Part shown: piece by piece, positions 8,133 through 16,213 of the stretch
Numbering within the stretch: position 1 is the stretch's first letter
Layout of the letters: the number at the start of each line of letters is the position of its first letter
NCBI GenBank assembly: GCA_017434985.1
Contig: JAFSFY010000057.1
Coordinates: forward strand, 1 to 64,000
Direction of reading: 5' to 3'
Source of the DNA: Clostridia bacterium
GTDB taxonomy: Bacteria > Bacillota > Clostridia > Oscillospirales > Acutalibacteraceae
DNA length: 64,000 nucleotides
Notes under the pieces: model-generated
Databases searched by the model: none
What the model was told of the DNA's origin: nothing
The model's input: only the letters and a program-made list of their open reading frames with translations
Translations under genes and position numbers: made by a program

Positions 8133-11100
8133 TTAACACGCGTCAATGGTGGAAACTTTGTTGGTGATCTCTTCCAACACGTCCAATACGATCCGCACCG
8201 TATCCAGTGAGGAGAACAACGTCACGCCGTTTTCCACCGCGCAGCGGCGAATGGCCACACCGTCTTCATAGTGGACACCGGACAAGATTGCACGCGTGTT
8301 GATCACGTAGCTGACGTAACCGGCACGAATGGATTCCAAAATCTCTTCGCTGCCTTCGCTGATCTTACCGCGCACACGGGTACGGATGCCGTTTTCTTTC
8401 AAGAAATTGGCGGTACCGATGGTGGCTTCAATGTTAAAGCCCATGTCGTAGAAACGGCGTACCAGAGGCAACGCTTCTTCTTTATCTTCGTCCGCCAACG
8501 TAACGATGACCGTGCCGTAGTTTTGCAGACTCATACCCGAAGCGATCAATGCTTTTTGCATCGCACGGGACAATTTTTCATCGTAACCGATGGCTTCACC
8601 GGTGGATTTCATTTCGGGCGAGAGATATGCATCCAAGCCCTTAATTTTATTAAAGGAGAAGACCGGCACTTTCACGTAAAAACGTTTTTTCTCATCGGGA
8701 TAAATATCAAAAATCCCTTGTTCTTTAAGCGATTTGCCGAGGATCACTTCGGTGGCAATATCCGCTAAACTGTAACCGGTTGCCTTGGAAAGGAACGGCA
8801 CCGTACGGGAGGAACGCGGATTCACCTCAATGATATACACGTCGTCGTTTTTATCCACAATGAATTGGATGTTAAACAAACCGATAATGCCGATACCCAA
8901 ACCGAGTTTCTTGGTATATTGCAGGATCGTGCCCTTTACTTTATCGGACACCGAGAACGTGGGATACACACTGATGGAGTCGCCCGAGTGCACGCCCGTA
9001 CGTTCCACCAATTCCATAATACCCGGCACAAACACGTTGCGGCCATCGCAAATAGCGTCGACCTCCACTTCTTTGCCTTGGATGTATTTATCAACCAAAA
9101 CAGGTTTGTCTTCGTCAATTTCCACCGCCGTTTTCAGGTATTGACGTAAATGTTCGTCTTTGGCCACAATCTGCATTGCACGACCACCCAACACAAAACT
9201 GGGACGAACCAGCACGGGATAGCCGATCTCGTTGGCAGCTTTGATACCGTCTTCAATATTGGTGACCGCCTGTCCTTTCGCACGCGGGATATCCAGTTCG
9301 TTAAGCAAATTTTCAAACGCGTTGCGGTCCTCCGCACGGTCGATAGCGGCACAATCGGTGCCGATGATCTTCACACCGCGATCGGTCAACGGTTGCGCCA
9401 GGTTGATGGCCGTTTGTCCGCCGAGCGACGCCACAACGCCTTCCGGTTGTTCAAAATCAATGATCGCCATCACGTCTTCGGGCGTCAGGGGTTCAAAATA
9501 CAGTTTATCGGCGGTGGTATAGTCGGTAGAAACCGTTTCGGGATTGTTGTTGATGATGATTGATTCGTAACCGCTTCTCTTGATCGTTTGCACCGAGTGA
9601 ACGGTCGAATAGTCAAATTCCACACCTTGACCGATACGGATCGGGCCGGCGCCCAACACCACAATCTTCTTTTTATCGGTTAGCCGCGAATCGTTTTTGC
9701 CGATATAAGAAGAGTACAAATAGGCGATATATGCACCCGTGTGCATGGTATCCACCATACGGAACACCGGCGTAATGCCCGCCGCTTTTCGTTGATGGTA
9801 GATCGCGATCTCTTCACAATTCCACAGTTTGGCAATGAATTTGTCGGAGAAGCCGAGTTGTTTGGCAGCGCGAAGCGCCGTCTCATCCCCCACTTTCTCC
9901 TTCAAAATGCCCTCCATTTCCACGATACGTTGCAAACTCTCAAGGAAAATGTCGGTGATCTTGGTGATCTCGTGCAGTTCTTCTACCGTCATGCCCAAAC
10001 GAATGAGTTGCGTGATCGCAAAAATGTTGTCATCTTTCGATTCGTCAATATAGGCAAGCAATTCTTCTTTGGTCATACCGTCAAATTTCGGCATATAGAA
10101 GTGGCACACACCGGTCTCGAGAGAACGCACCGATTTGAGGAAGCACTCATCCAATGTAGAACCGATGCCCATCACTTCACCGGTAGCCTTCATTTGCGTG
10201 CCAAGGGTATTGGGGGCGGACGCAAACTTATCAAACGGGAAACGCGGGAATTTGGCCACAATATAATCCAAATTCGGTTCAATGGCCGCCGTGCCGCCGG
10301 CAACAGGAATCTCTTCCAACGACATACCGACCGCAATTTTTGCCGTGACACGCGCAATCGGATATCCGCTCGCCTTGGATGCGAGTGCCGAAGAACGCGA
10401 CACACGCGGATTGACTTCAATAAGGTAATATTCGCTCGATTCGGGATTGAGGGCAAATTGCACGTTACAACCGCCTTCGATCTTCAATTCACGAATGATT
10501 TTGATGGCACTGTCATTGAGCATTTTAAGGTCGTGATCGTTCAGCGACAAAATGGGCGCCACTACGATGGAGTCACCTGTATGCACGCCAACAGGATCCA
10601 CGTTTTCCATACCGCAAATGGTGATGGCGTGGTCATTGGAGTCGCGCATGACTTCAAATTCGATCTCTTTGTAGCCTTTGACACTCTTTTCGATCAAGAC
10701 TTGATGTACAGGAGAGAGTTTGAATGCATTTTTGCCGATCTCCAACAACTCCGCTTCGTTGTAAGCAAAACCGCCGCCGGTACCGCCAAGTGTAAAAGCA
10801 GGACGCAACACAACCGGGTAACCGATGCGAGCGGCCGCTTCACGCGCTTCGTCCAGCGAATAGGCAATCTCCGAGGGAATGGTCGGTTCACCAATGGATT
10901 GGCAAAGTTCCTTAAACAGTTCGCGGTCTTCCGCGCGTTCAATACTTGCGCTACTGGTACCGAGCAATTCCACGTTGCATTCTTTGAGGATGCCTTTCTT
11001 TTCGAGTTGCATCGCCAAGTTAAGGCCCGTTTGACCGCCGATACCGGGAACGATGGCGTCGGGACGTTCGTAACGAATGATCTTCGCTACGTATTCCAGT

Positions 11101-11309
11101 GTCAACGGCTCCATATACACCTTATCAGCAATCGTCGTATCGGTCATAATGGTGGCAGGGTTAGAGTTGGCGAGAACCACCTCGTACCCCTCTTCTCTGA
11201 GTGCCAAACACGCTTGTGTACCGGCATAGTCAAATTCAGCGGCCTGACCGATCACGATCGGGCCGGAACCGATGATCAAAATCTTCTTAATGTCTGTTCT
11301 TTTAGCCAT
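8133..11309 (-). CDS. carB: Carbamoyl-phosphate synthase large chain
   Basis: CarB makes carbamoyl phosphate from bicarbonate, two ATP and ammonia supplied by CarA. The chain (1058 residues) has the two duplicated synthetase halves, each opening with a glycine loop (IIGSGPIVIGQAAEFDYAG and VLGAGPIRIGQGVEFDYS) and carrying a LVRPSFVLGG-type ATP-grasp motif, then a C-terminal MGS-like regulatory domain. The ATG at 11309 lies behind AGGAGG in the last codons of pyrC. The small subunit carA is not next to it, which is unusual; it must be elsewhere or ammonia is supplied otherwise. Confidence 0.96.
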   Translation of the reverse strand: MAKRTDIKKILIIGSGPIVIGQAAEFDYAGTQACLALREEGYEVVLANSNPATIMTDTTIADKVYMEPLTLEYVAKIIRYERPDAIVPGIGGQTGLNLAMQLEKKGILKECNVELLGTSSASIERAEDRELFKELCQSIGEPTIPSEIAYSLDEAREAAARIGYPVVLRPAFTLGGTGGGFAYNEAELLEIGKNAFKLSPVHQVLIEKSVKGYKEIEFEVMRDSNDHAITICGMENVDPVGVHTGDSIVVAPILSLNDHDLKMLNDSAIKIIRELKIEGGCNVQFALNPESSEYYLIEVNPRVSRSSALASKASGYPIARVTAKIAVGMSLEEIPVAGGTAAIEPNLDYIVAKFPRFPFDKFASAPNTLGTQMKATGEVMGIGSTLDECFLKSVRSLETGVCHFYMPKFDGMTKEELLAYIDESKDDNIFAITQLIRLGMTVEELHEITKITDIFLESLQRIVEMEGILKEKVGDETALRAAKQLGFSDKFIAKLWNCEEIAIYHQRKAAGITPVFRMVDTMHTGAYIAYLYSSYIGKNDSRLTDKKKIVVLGAGPIRIGQGVEFDYSTVHSVQTIKRSGYESIIINNNPETVSTDYTTADKLYFEPLTPEDVMAIIDFEQPEGVVASLGGQTAINLAQPLTDRGVKIIGTDCAAIDRAEDRNAFENLLNELDIPRAKGQAVTNIEDGIKAANEIGYPVLVRPSFVLGGRAMQIVAKDEHLRQYLKTAVEIDEDKPVLVDKYIQGKEVEVDAICDGRNVFVPGIMELVERTGVHSGDSISVYPTFSVSDKVKGTILQYTKKLGLGIGIIGLFNIQFIVDKNDDVYIIEVNPRSSRTVPFLSKATGYSLADIATEVILGKSLKEQGIFDIYPDEKKRFYVKVPVFSFNKIKGLDAYLSPEMKSTGEAIGYDEKLSRAMQKALIASGMSLQNYGTVIVTLADEDKEEALPLVRRFYDMGFNIEATIGTANFLKENGIRTRVRGKISEGSEEILESIRAGYVSYVINTRAILSGVHYEDGVAIRRCAVENGVTLFSSLDTVRIVLDVLEEITNKVSTIDAC

Positions 11310-12540
11310 GGTTTTGTTCCTCCTGCATCTGCGAAAACTCATTATAAACAAGCGTACCGTTACACACGGTCAACTTACATCTGCCAAACAGGCGCTTCCC
11401 CGCAAAGGGAGTCGCCTTCCCCATCGAAAGGAATTCTTTAGGATCCACGATATAGTCTTGATTAAGATCCCACACCGAAAAATCGTTGCCGAGCGGGATA
11501 CCAAATCGCCGCCGCGGATTGGTAACCAACAGGTCCACAACGTTATCAAGTGTAAGGATACCCGGTTTTACCAAATACGTATACAAAATGGGCAAAGCTG
11601 TTTCCAAACCGACAATACCAAAGGCACTTTTTTCGAGGCCTTTCCCTTTTTCTTCGGCGCTGTGAGGTGCATGGTCGGTGGCAATCATATCGATGGTACC
11701 GTCCAGCACGCCATTCAGCAAAGCGATTCGATCTTCTTCGGAACGAATCGGCGGGTTCATTTTAAAACGGCCGTCTTCCTGCAAATCCCTATCGCTCATT
11801 ACCAAATAATGCGGTGCCGTTTCGCAGGTAACATCCAATCCTTCCGCCTTGGCTTTTCGAATCAGTTCCACGCTTTCCTTGGTGGAAATGTGGCACACGT
11901 GATACCCGCATCCAATTTCGCGCACCAAATCCAAATCACGCGCGATCTGTTGATATTCGCTGGCACTGCAAATGCCTTTGTGCCCGTGTAGACGGGCGTA
12001 TTCGCCATCGTGGATGTAGCCGCCGTGCAGCAAATCGTTCACTTCACAATGCGCTACAATCAGTTTGTCAAGCGCCTTCGCTTTCATCATTGCTTGACGC
12101 ATCAAGACATCACTTTGCACCCCGCGCCCATCGTCAGAAAAGGCAATCGCCGAATCGGACATTTCGTCCATCGCCGATAGTGCTTCCCCCTTTTGAGAAC
12201 GCGTGATTGCCGCATAGGGGTATACGTGAATACACGCGGTATTGTCAATGATACTTTGTTGCAACTGCAACGCTTCACGGCAATCGGGAACGGGATTCAA
12301 GTTTGGCATGGTGCAAACCGCCGTATACCCGCCGCGTGCCGCCGCTGCGCTGCCGGTTGCAATGGTCTCTTTATAAGAAAAGCCCGGCTCACGAAAATGC
12401 ACATGCACATCGCAAAAGCCGGGAAAAATCGTATATGAAGAAGAGGCAATACGAGAAAGAAGTTCGGACGGCAAAGAGGCCGACAATGCGGCCTGCGAAA
12501 TCAAATTTGAAACAAACGACGTTTTGGTGATAGCCGACAT
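11302..12540 (-). CDS. pyrC: Dihydroorotase
   Basis: PyrC cyclises carbamoyl aspartate to dihydroorotate. It has the class I, two-metal amidohydrolase motifs: GFCDVHVHFREPG near residue 40, the HCE and HISTKESVE histidines near 155 and 210, and MIATDHAPHS near 285 with the catalytic Asp. Length 412 residues is normal. The ATG at 12540 follows AAGGAG by 6 bases; a further 17 codons upstream read through the leader terminator and are not coding. It is the first gene of the pyr operon and overlaps carB by 8 bases. Confidence 0.95.
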   Translation of the reverse strand: MSAITKTSFVSNLISQAALSASLPSELLSRIASSSYTIFPGFCDVHVHFREPGFSYKETIATGSAAAARGGYTAVCTMPNLNPVPDCREALQLQQSIIDNTACIHVYPYAAITRSQKGEALSAMDEMSDSAIAFSDDGRGVQSDVLMRQAMMKAKALDKLIVAHCEVNDLLHGGYIHDGEYARLHGHKGICSASEYQQIARDLDLVREIGCGYHVCHISTKESVELIRKAKAEGLDVTCETAPHYLVMSDRDLQEDGRFKMNPPIRSEEDRIALLNGVLDGTIDMIATDHAPHSAEEKGKGLEKSAFGIVGLETALPILYTYLVKPGILTLDNVVDLLVTNPRRRFGIPLGNDFSVWDLNQDYIVDPKEFLSMGKATPFAGKRLFGRCKLTVCNGTLVYNEFSQMQEEQNHG

Positions 12541-12689
12541 AGCGAACTCCTTTACAAACAAAAAATCTTGCCAACAGGGCAAGATTTGCACACAGAAAAA
12601 AGGCCGATACTATCTAAACGTATCCGCTTCTTTCATATCACTCAATCTTGCCGATCTCACGGTATCGTGCTTAAAGATCAATTTTTGAC
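12541..12689 (-). promoter_or_regulatory. Transcription attenuator leader of the pyr operon
   Basis: The 150-base leader holds a terminator near pyrC (12563-12587) and, upstream, an exact second copy of its 3' arm, GGCAAGATT, at 12652-12644. The upstream copy can pair with the terminator's 5' arm, so two exclusive folds exist. Just before it the RNA reads ATACCGTGAGATCGG, which resembles but does not exactly match the CCnGnGAG loop bound by PyrR, and TTTAA lies upstream as in PyrR sites. A second pair, CGATAC (near 12664) with GTATCG (near 12607), could form a wider stem. I infer UMP/PyrR-type control; the exact protein is not proven. Confidence 0.65.
12555..12588 (-). terminator. Intrinsic terminator in the pyrC leader
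   Basis: Minus-strand stem AAATCTTGCC / GGCAAGATTT with a five-base loop, followed by TTTTTTG. It stands upstream of pyrC, so it works as an attenuator and not as an operon end. Confidence 0.8.
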
Positions 12690-12718
12690 ATTATAGCACA
12701 ATCCCTTGTGTCTGTCAA
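12690..12718 (-). promoter_or_regulatory. Consensus sigma-A promoter of the pyr operon
   Basis: Minus-strand TTGACA (12718-12713), 17-base spacer, TATAAT (12695-12690): both hexamers match consensus exactly. Such a strong promoter fits a unit that is mainly controlled by attenuation afterwards. Confidence 0.92.
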
Positions 12719-12725
12719 TGGATTT

Positions 12726-12762
12726 TGCAAAAAGAACGGAGTGGAAAATCCACTCCGTTCTT
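12726..12762 (-). terminator. Terminator after the Cys/Asp-rich zinc-ribbon gene
   Basis: Minus-strand stem AAGAACGGAGTGG / CCACTCCGTTCTT, 13 perfect pairs, loop of five, then T tract. It ends the efp unit just before the pyr promoter. Confidence 0.88.
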
Positions 12763-12769
12763 AAAAACA

Positions 12770-13216
12770 TTATTCTTCGTCGCAATCGCAACCGCAGTCA
12801 CAGCAATCGTCGTCGCATTCTTCAATGTCGAACTCCAAATGCTCACCGCAGTTGGGGCATTCCACGCCACCGTCGAGAAGGGTTTCTTCGTCCACGCAGA
12901 ACTCTTCTTCACAGCTGGGGCAGGTAATGTCATAGAACTCGTCTTCGCAATCACAATCACAATCGCAGCAATCGTCGTCATAGTCGTCGTAGTCATCACC
13001 GTAATACTCGGTCTCGAGGGTATCGAGATCTTCGTCAATGGTGTCGACTTGCTCGCCCATTTCTTCAACGACCTCTTCCAGATCTTCCACGCTGAGCGCG
13101 AGATCGGACAAAACGTCCATAACCGCTTTGAGGATCTTGCCCTCTTTGGTAGCGGCATCGATTTCCATACCTTCAATGAGGCCTTTCAAATAGGCCACTT
13201 TTTCCGTAATCGTCAT
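12770..13216 (-). CDS. Conserved Clostridia protein with N-terminal helical domain, zinc ribbon and Cys/Asp clusters (CD1247-like)
   Basis: The function is unknown. Residues 1-70 are helical and acidic, opening MTITEKVAYLKGLIEGM, which I recognise as the CD1247-type N-terminal domain of Clostridia. Residues 72-92 are a run of Asp, Tyr and Cys (five Cys within DCCDCDCDC). A zinc ribbon follows with CPSC at 99-102 and CPNC at 120-123, then a second cluster with CDDDCCDCGCDC to the end. With 14 cysteines among many acids it looks like a metal-binding protein. The ATG at 13216 follows GGAGG; five extra upstream codons are unlikely. It lies 43 bases after efp and is probably cotranscribed. Confidence 0.85.
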   Translation of the reverse strand: MTITEKVAYLKGLIEGMEIDAATKEGKILKAVMDVLSDLALSVEDLEEVVEEMGEQVDTIDEDLDTLETEYYGDDYDDYDDDCCDCDCDCEDEFYDITCPSCEEEFCVDEETLLDGGVECPNCGEHLEFDIEECDDDCCDCGCDCDEE

Positions 13217-13259
13217 AACAAAAACCTCCAATCATTCATTCGTCAAAACGAATCAAAGC

Positions 13260-13817
13260 TTACGCGCGCTCCATGTATTCGCCGGTACGGGTGTCCACAC
13301 GAATCATTTCGCCTTCATCGATGAAGAGCGGCACGCGGATTTCAGCACCGGTTTCAAGCGTAGCCGGCTTGGTTGCGTTGGTAGCGGTATCACCTTTGAA
13401 GCCGGGATCGGTTTGAGTAACCTGCAACTCCACAAAGTTCGGGGGCTCCACGCCAAACACGTTGCCTTTGTAGGACATCACGCGGCAGATCATATTTTCT
13501 TTCACGAATTTGAAGTTGTCGGACAAGACATCGCTGTTGATGGGCATCAACTCGTACGTTTCTTGGTCCATAAAGTAGTACAGATCGCCGTCGTTGTAAG
13601 AGTATTCCATCTCTTTTCTTTCAACAAAAGCAGTCGGATACTTATCGTTGGGGTTGAACGTACGCTCCACCACCGTACCGGCAATCACGTTGCGGATCTT
13701 GGCGCGAACGAATGCCGCACCTTTACCGGGTTTTACGTGTTGGAACTCCACGATTTGGTAGACGTTACCATCCATTTCGAAGGTAACACCGTTACGAAAA
13801 TCACCTGCAGAAACCAT
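13260..13817 (-). CDS. efp: Translation elongation factor P
   Basis: EF-P helps the ribosome through polyproline stretches. The protein (185 residues) has the three beta-barrel domains, with the tip loop [12 protein letters not shown] whose central Lys is the usual modification site, and the closing [11 protein letters not shown] signature. The ATG at 13817 follows TTGGAGG by 8 bases. No pepP or aroQ neighbour is present, unlike in Bacillus; the M24 peptidase is 20 kb away. Confidence 0.96.
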   Translation of the reverse strand: MVSAGDFRNGVTFEMDGNVYQIVEFQHVKPGKGAAFVRAKIRNVIAGTVVERTFNPNDKYPTAFVERKEMEYSYNDGDLYYFMDQETYELMPINSDVLSDNFKFVKENMICRVMSYKGNVFGVEPPNFVELQVTQTDPGFKGDTATNATKPATLETGAEIRVPLFIDEGEMIRVDTRTGEYMERA

Positions 13818-13851
13818 TTCATAATCCTCCAATTATCACTTTGGTTATTCT

Positions 13852-13880
13852 ATTCTACCCTATCTTTGCGGTTTTTTCAA
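13852..13880 (-). promoter_or_regulatory. Sigma-A promoter of efp
   Basis: Minus-strand TTGAAA (13880-13875), 17-base spacer, TAGAAT (13857-13852), about 35 bases before the efp start. Confidence 0.75.
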
Positions 13881-13889
13881 GAGAAAAAT

Positions 13890-13932
13890 CAATAAAATCG
13901 CCGCCGAGCGATATTTTTTTCGCTCGGCGGCG
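13890..13932 (-). terminator. Terminator after the EF-G-like gene
   Basis: Minus-strand stem CGCCGCCGAGCGA / TCGCTCGGCGGCG, 13 perfect pairs around an A-rich loop, followed by ATTTTATT. It lies 10 bases after the stop codon. Confidence 0.82.
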
Positions 13933-13942
13933 GTAAAAGGCG

Positions 13943-16012
13943 TTATTCTTCGTCGGTTTTGCTTTCGGCAATCACCTTTTGAGCAATGGACGAGGGGACT
14001 TCCTCATAACGGGTAAATTCCATTTCATAGCGACCGCGGCCCTGCGTCGCAGAGCGCAGCATCGTCGCGTAATCGCCCATCTCGGCCATCGGAACTTCGG
14101 CGCAAACGCAAGTCAGGTCGGAATTCTCTTCCGGGTTCATACCAAGCACGCGACCACGACGTTTGTTGATATCCCCCATAATATCACCGGTGCAATCGGA
14201 CGGAACATACGCATTGACCGTACCGATGGGTTCGAGCAGGACGGGGTTGGCATCTGCAATACCGGCCTTATACGCCAGTGAGGCCGCCGTTTTAAACGCC
14301 ATTTCCGAAGAGTCAACCGGATGGTAAGAGCCGTCAACCAAGGTGGCTTTCACGCCAACCAACGGATAACCGGCCAGGACACCTTTTTGGGCGCTGTCGC
14401 GCAAGCCTTTTTCCACAGCAGGGAAATAGTTCTTCGGCACGGAGCCGCCGAACACTTTTTCTTCAAAGATAATATCTTCGGTATCGGCAGGTTCAAATTC
14501 AATCCACACATCACCGAATTGACCGTGCCCACCCGATTGTTTTTTGTGGCGGCCTTGCACTTTAACCTTGCGGCGGATCGTCTCTCGATACGGCACGCGC
14601 GGCACCTGCAACGTCACTTCCACACCAAATTTACTCTTCAACTTGGAAACGATAACGTCCAAATGTTGTTCGCCCAAGCCGGAGAGAACTTGTTCTCTCG
14701 TTTCGGGATGGATTTCAAAAGAGATGGTAGGATCTTCTTCTTTCAAGCGATTAAGACCGGCCACGATCTTTTCTTCTTCGCCCTTCTTCTTGGCATACAC
14801 TGCCATCGAAAGTGACGGTTTTTCAAAGTTAACACCCGGCAAAATTACGGGACGAACGGGCGAACACAAAGTATCGCCGGTATTGGTAGCTGCCAATTTG
14901 GCAACCGCGCCGATATCGCCCGCAACAACACACGGAACCTCTTCTTGCTTTTTGCCGCGCACCATAAAGAGTTTGCCGATCTTTTCGGCAGTGCCGGTAC
15001 GCATATTCATCAGCGTGCAATCGGGGGTAACTTTACCACTGATCACTTTGAAATACAACAGTTTTCCGACAAACGGGTCTACGATACTCTTAAAGACGAT
15101 GGCGGCGGTTTGCGCTTGCTCGGAAACGGTCAATTTCACTTCCTCGCCATTGGGGTCAATACCGGTCTCACCCGCTACTGTTTCAGCCCAAGGAGCGAGC
15201 CACATCAAACCATTCAGCAATTGGTCGACACCTTCCATACATTGTGAAGCGCCGCAATACACGGGTGCGATCTCACCGCGACGGACACCCGTTGCCAAAC
15301 CGAGAATCAACTCATCAGGCGTAAATTCGATACCAGAGAAGTATTTTTCCATCAGTTCTTCACTGGTTTCGGCAACCGCCTCGTTAATGGCAGTACGCAA
15401 ACCCTCCAAACGGTGTCCCATATCCGGAATCGGGCATTCGATAGCCTTGCCGTTTTCGTATTTGTAGGCTTTGTATTCCAACATATTGACATAGCATTGG
15501 ACTTTATGGTCTTCCACGTACGGAACGACCAACGGACAAACCATCGGCCCGAATTTGGTTTTCAGCTCTTCAAACACACGATAGAAATCGGCATGTTCGC
15601 TATCCATTTTGTTAATGAAGATAATTTGAGCAATACCCTTTTTCCGTGCCGCTGCAAAGGCTTTTTGCGCACCGACCGTCACACCGCTCTTGCCGGAAAT
15701 GACAATAACACTGCTGCCCGCCGCACGGATGCCTTCGCTCAAGCCGCCGGCAAAATCAAACAAGCCGGGGGTATCAAGCAAATTGATTTTGGTATCTTTC
15801 CATTCCAACGGAAGAACGGAAGTGGAAACCGAAGATTGACGTTTGATCTCTTCAGAATCAAAATCGGAAATGGTGGTACCGTCGGTCACTTTTCCCAAAC
15901 GGTCGGTCGCACCCGATAAATAAAGCGCTGCCTCAGCAAGCGAGGTCTTACCGGTACCGGCATGCCCCACCAAGGCAACGTTACGGATATGTTTAGCATT
16001 ATACTGTTTCAA
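13943..16012 (-). CDS. Elongation factor G-like translational GTPase (EF-G paralogue)
   Basis: The five-domain EF-G layout is present: GHAGTGKTS P-loop near residue 15, INLLDTPG (G3) near 75, INKMD (G4) near 130, then domains II-V including VNAYVPSDCTGDIMGDINKRRGRVLGM. At 689 residues it has the normal length. Two marks set it apart from canonical EF-G: the switch I consensus RGITI is replaced by SSVST, and the G3 motif is DTPGL, not DTPGH, so the His that assists GTP hydrolysis is missing. This matches the EF-G-like paralogues of Firmicutes with unclear roles. I start at TTG 16012, seven bases after GGGGAG, giving LKQYNAKHIRNVALVGH; the upstream extension is unlike the family. Confidence 0.88.
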   Translation of the reverse strand: MKQYNAKHIRNVALVGHAGTGKTSLAEAALYLSGATDRLGKVTDGTTISDFDSEEIKRQSSVSTSVLPLEWKDTKINLLDTPGLFDFAGGLSEGIRAAGSSVIVISGKSGVTVGAQKAFAAARKKGIAQIIFINKMDSEHADFYRVFEELKTKFGPMVCPLVVPYVEDHKVQCYVNMLEYKAYKYENGKAIECPIPDMGHRLEGLRTAINEAVAETSEELMEKYFSGIEFTPDELILGLATGVRRGEIAPVYCGASQCMEGVDQLLNGLMWLAPWAETVAGETGIDPNGEEVKLTVSEQAQTAAIVFKSIVDPFVGKLLYFKVISGKVTPDCTLMNMRTGTAEKIGKLFMVRGKKQEEVPCVVAGDIGAVAKLAATNTGDTLCSPVRPVILPGVNFEKPSLSMAVYAKKKGEEEKIVAGLNRLKEEDPTISFEIHPETREQVLSGLGEQHLDVIVSKLKSKFGVEVTLQVPRVPYRETIRRKVKVQGRHKKQSGGHGQFGDVWIEFEPADTEDIIFEEKVFGGSVPKNYFPAVEKGLRDSAQKGVLAGYPLVGVKATLVDGSYHPVDSSEMAFKTAASLAYKAGIADANPVLLEPIGTVNAYVPSDCTGDIMGDINKRRGRVLGMNPEENSDLTCVCAEVPMAEMGDYATMLRSATQGRGRYEMEFTRYEEVPSSIAQKVIAESKTDEE

Positions 16013-16112
16013 CGAAGGTCTCCCCTTTCTTTTTGGCGGCGAAACCACCAAAACTGACAAAATCAAGCAATATTATACAAAAATTACCAACGTATAACTA
16101 TTACTTTTGATA

Positions 16113-16141
16113 ATTATAACCTATTTTTTTGAAAATTGCAA
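16113..16141 (-). promoter_or_regulatory. Sigma-A promoter of the EF-G-like gene
   Basis: Minus-strand TTGCAA (16141-16136), 17-base spacer, TATAAT (16118-16113), about 100 bases before the TTG start. A second TATAAT further down could be another -10. Confidence 0.7.
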
Positions 16142-16155
16142 CAACAATTGTATAC

Positions 16156-16197
16156 AAAACGCCCTCCGTCTTTTAAAAAACGGAGGGCGTTTTTTAG
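16156..16197 (-). terminator. Terminator after the P-type ATPase-like gene
   Basis: Stem AAACGCCCTCCG / CGGAGGGCGTTT around an A/T-rich loop, with T on both flanks. It ends the rlmB unit 17 bases after the stop codon. Confidence 0.85.
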
Positions 16198-16213
16198 TTA
16201 TTTTGAACAAGTG

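Noticed and set aside
9741-11441. A 566-codon plus-strand frame
   Set aside because: It is antisense to carB; composition is again that of a mirror frame.
12955-13010. Tandem-looking repeats of TCGTC/CACAATCG
   Set aside because: They encode the Asp/Cys run of the zinc-ribbon protein and are not a CRISPR array or an intergenic repeat.
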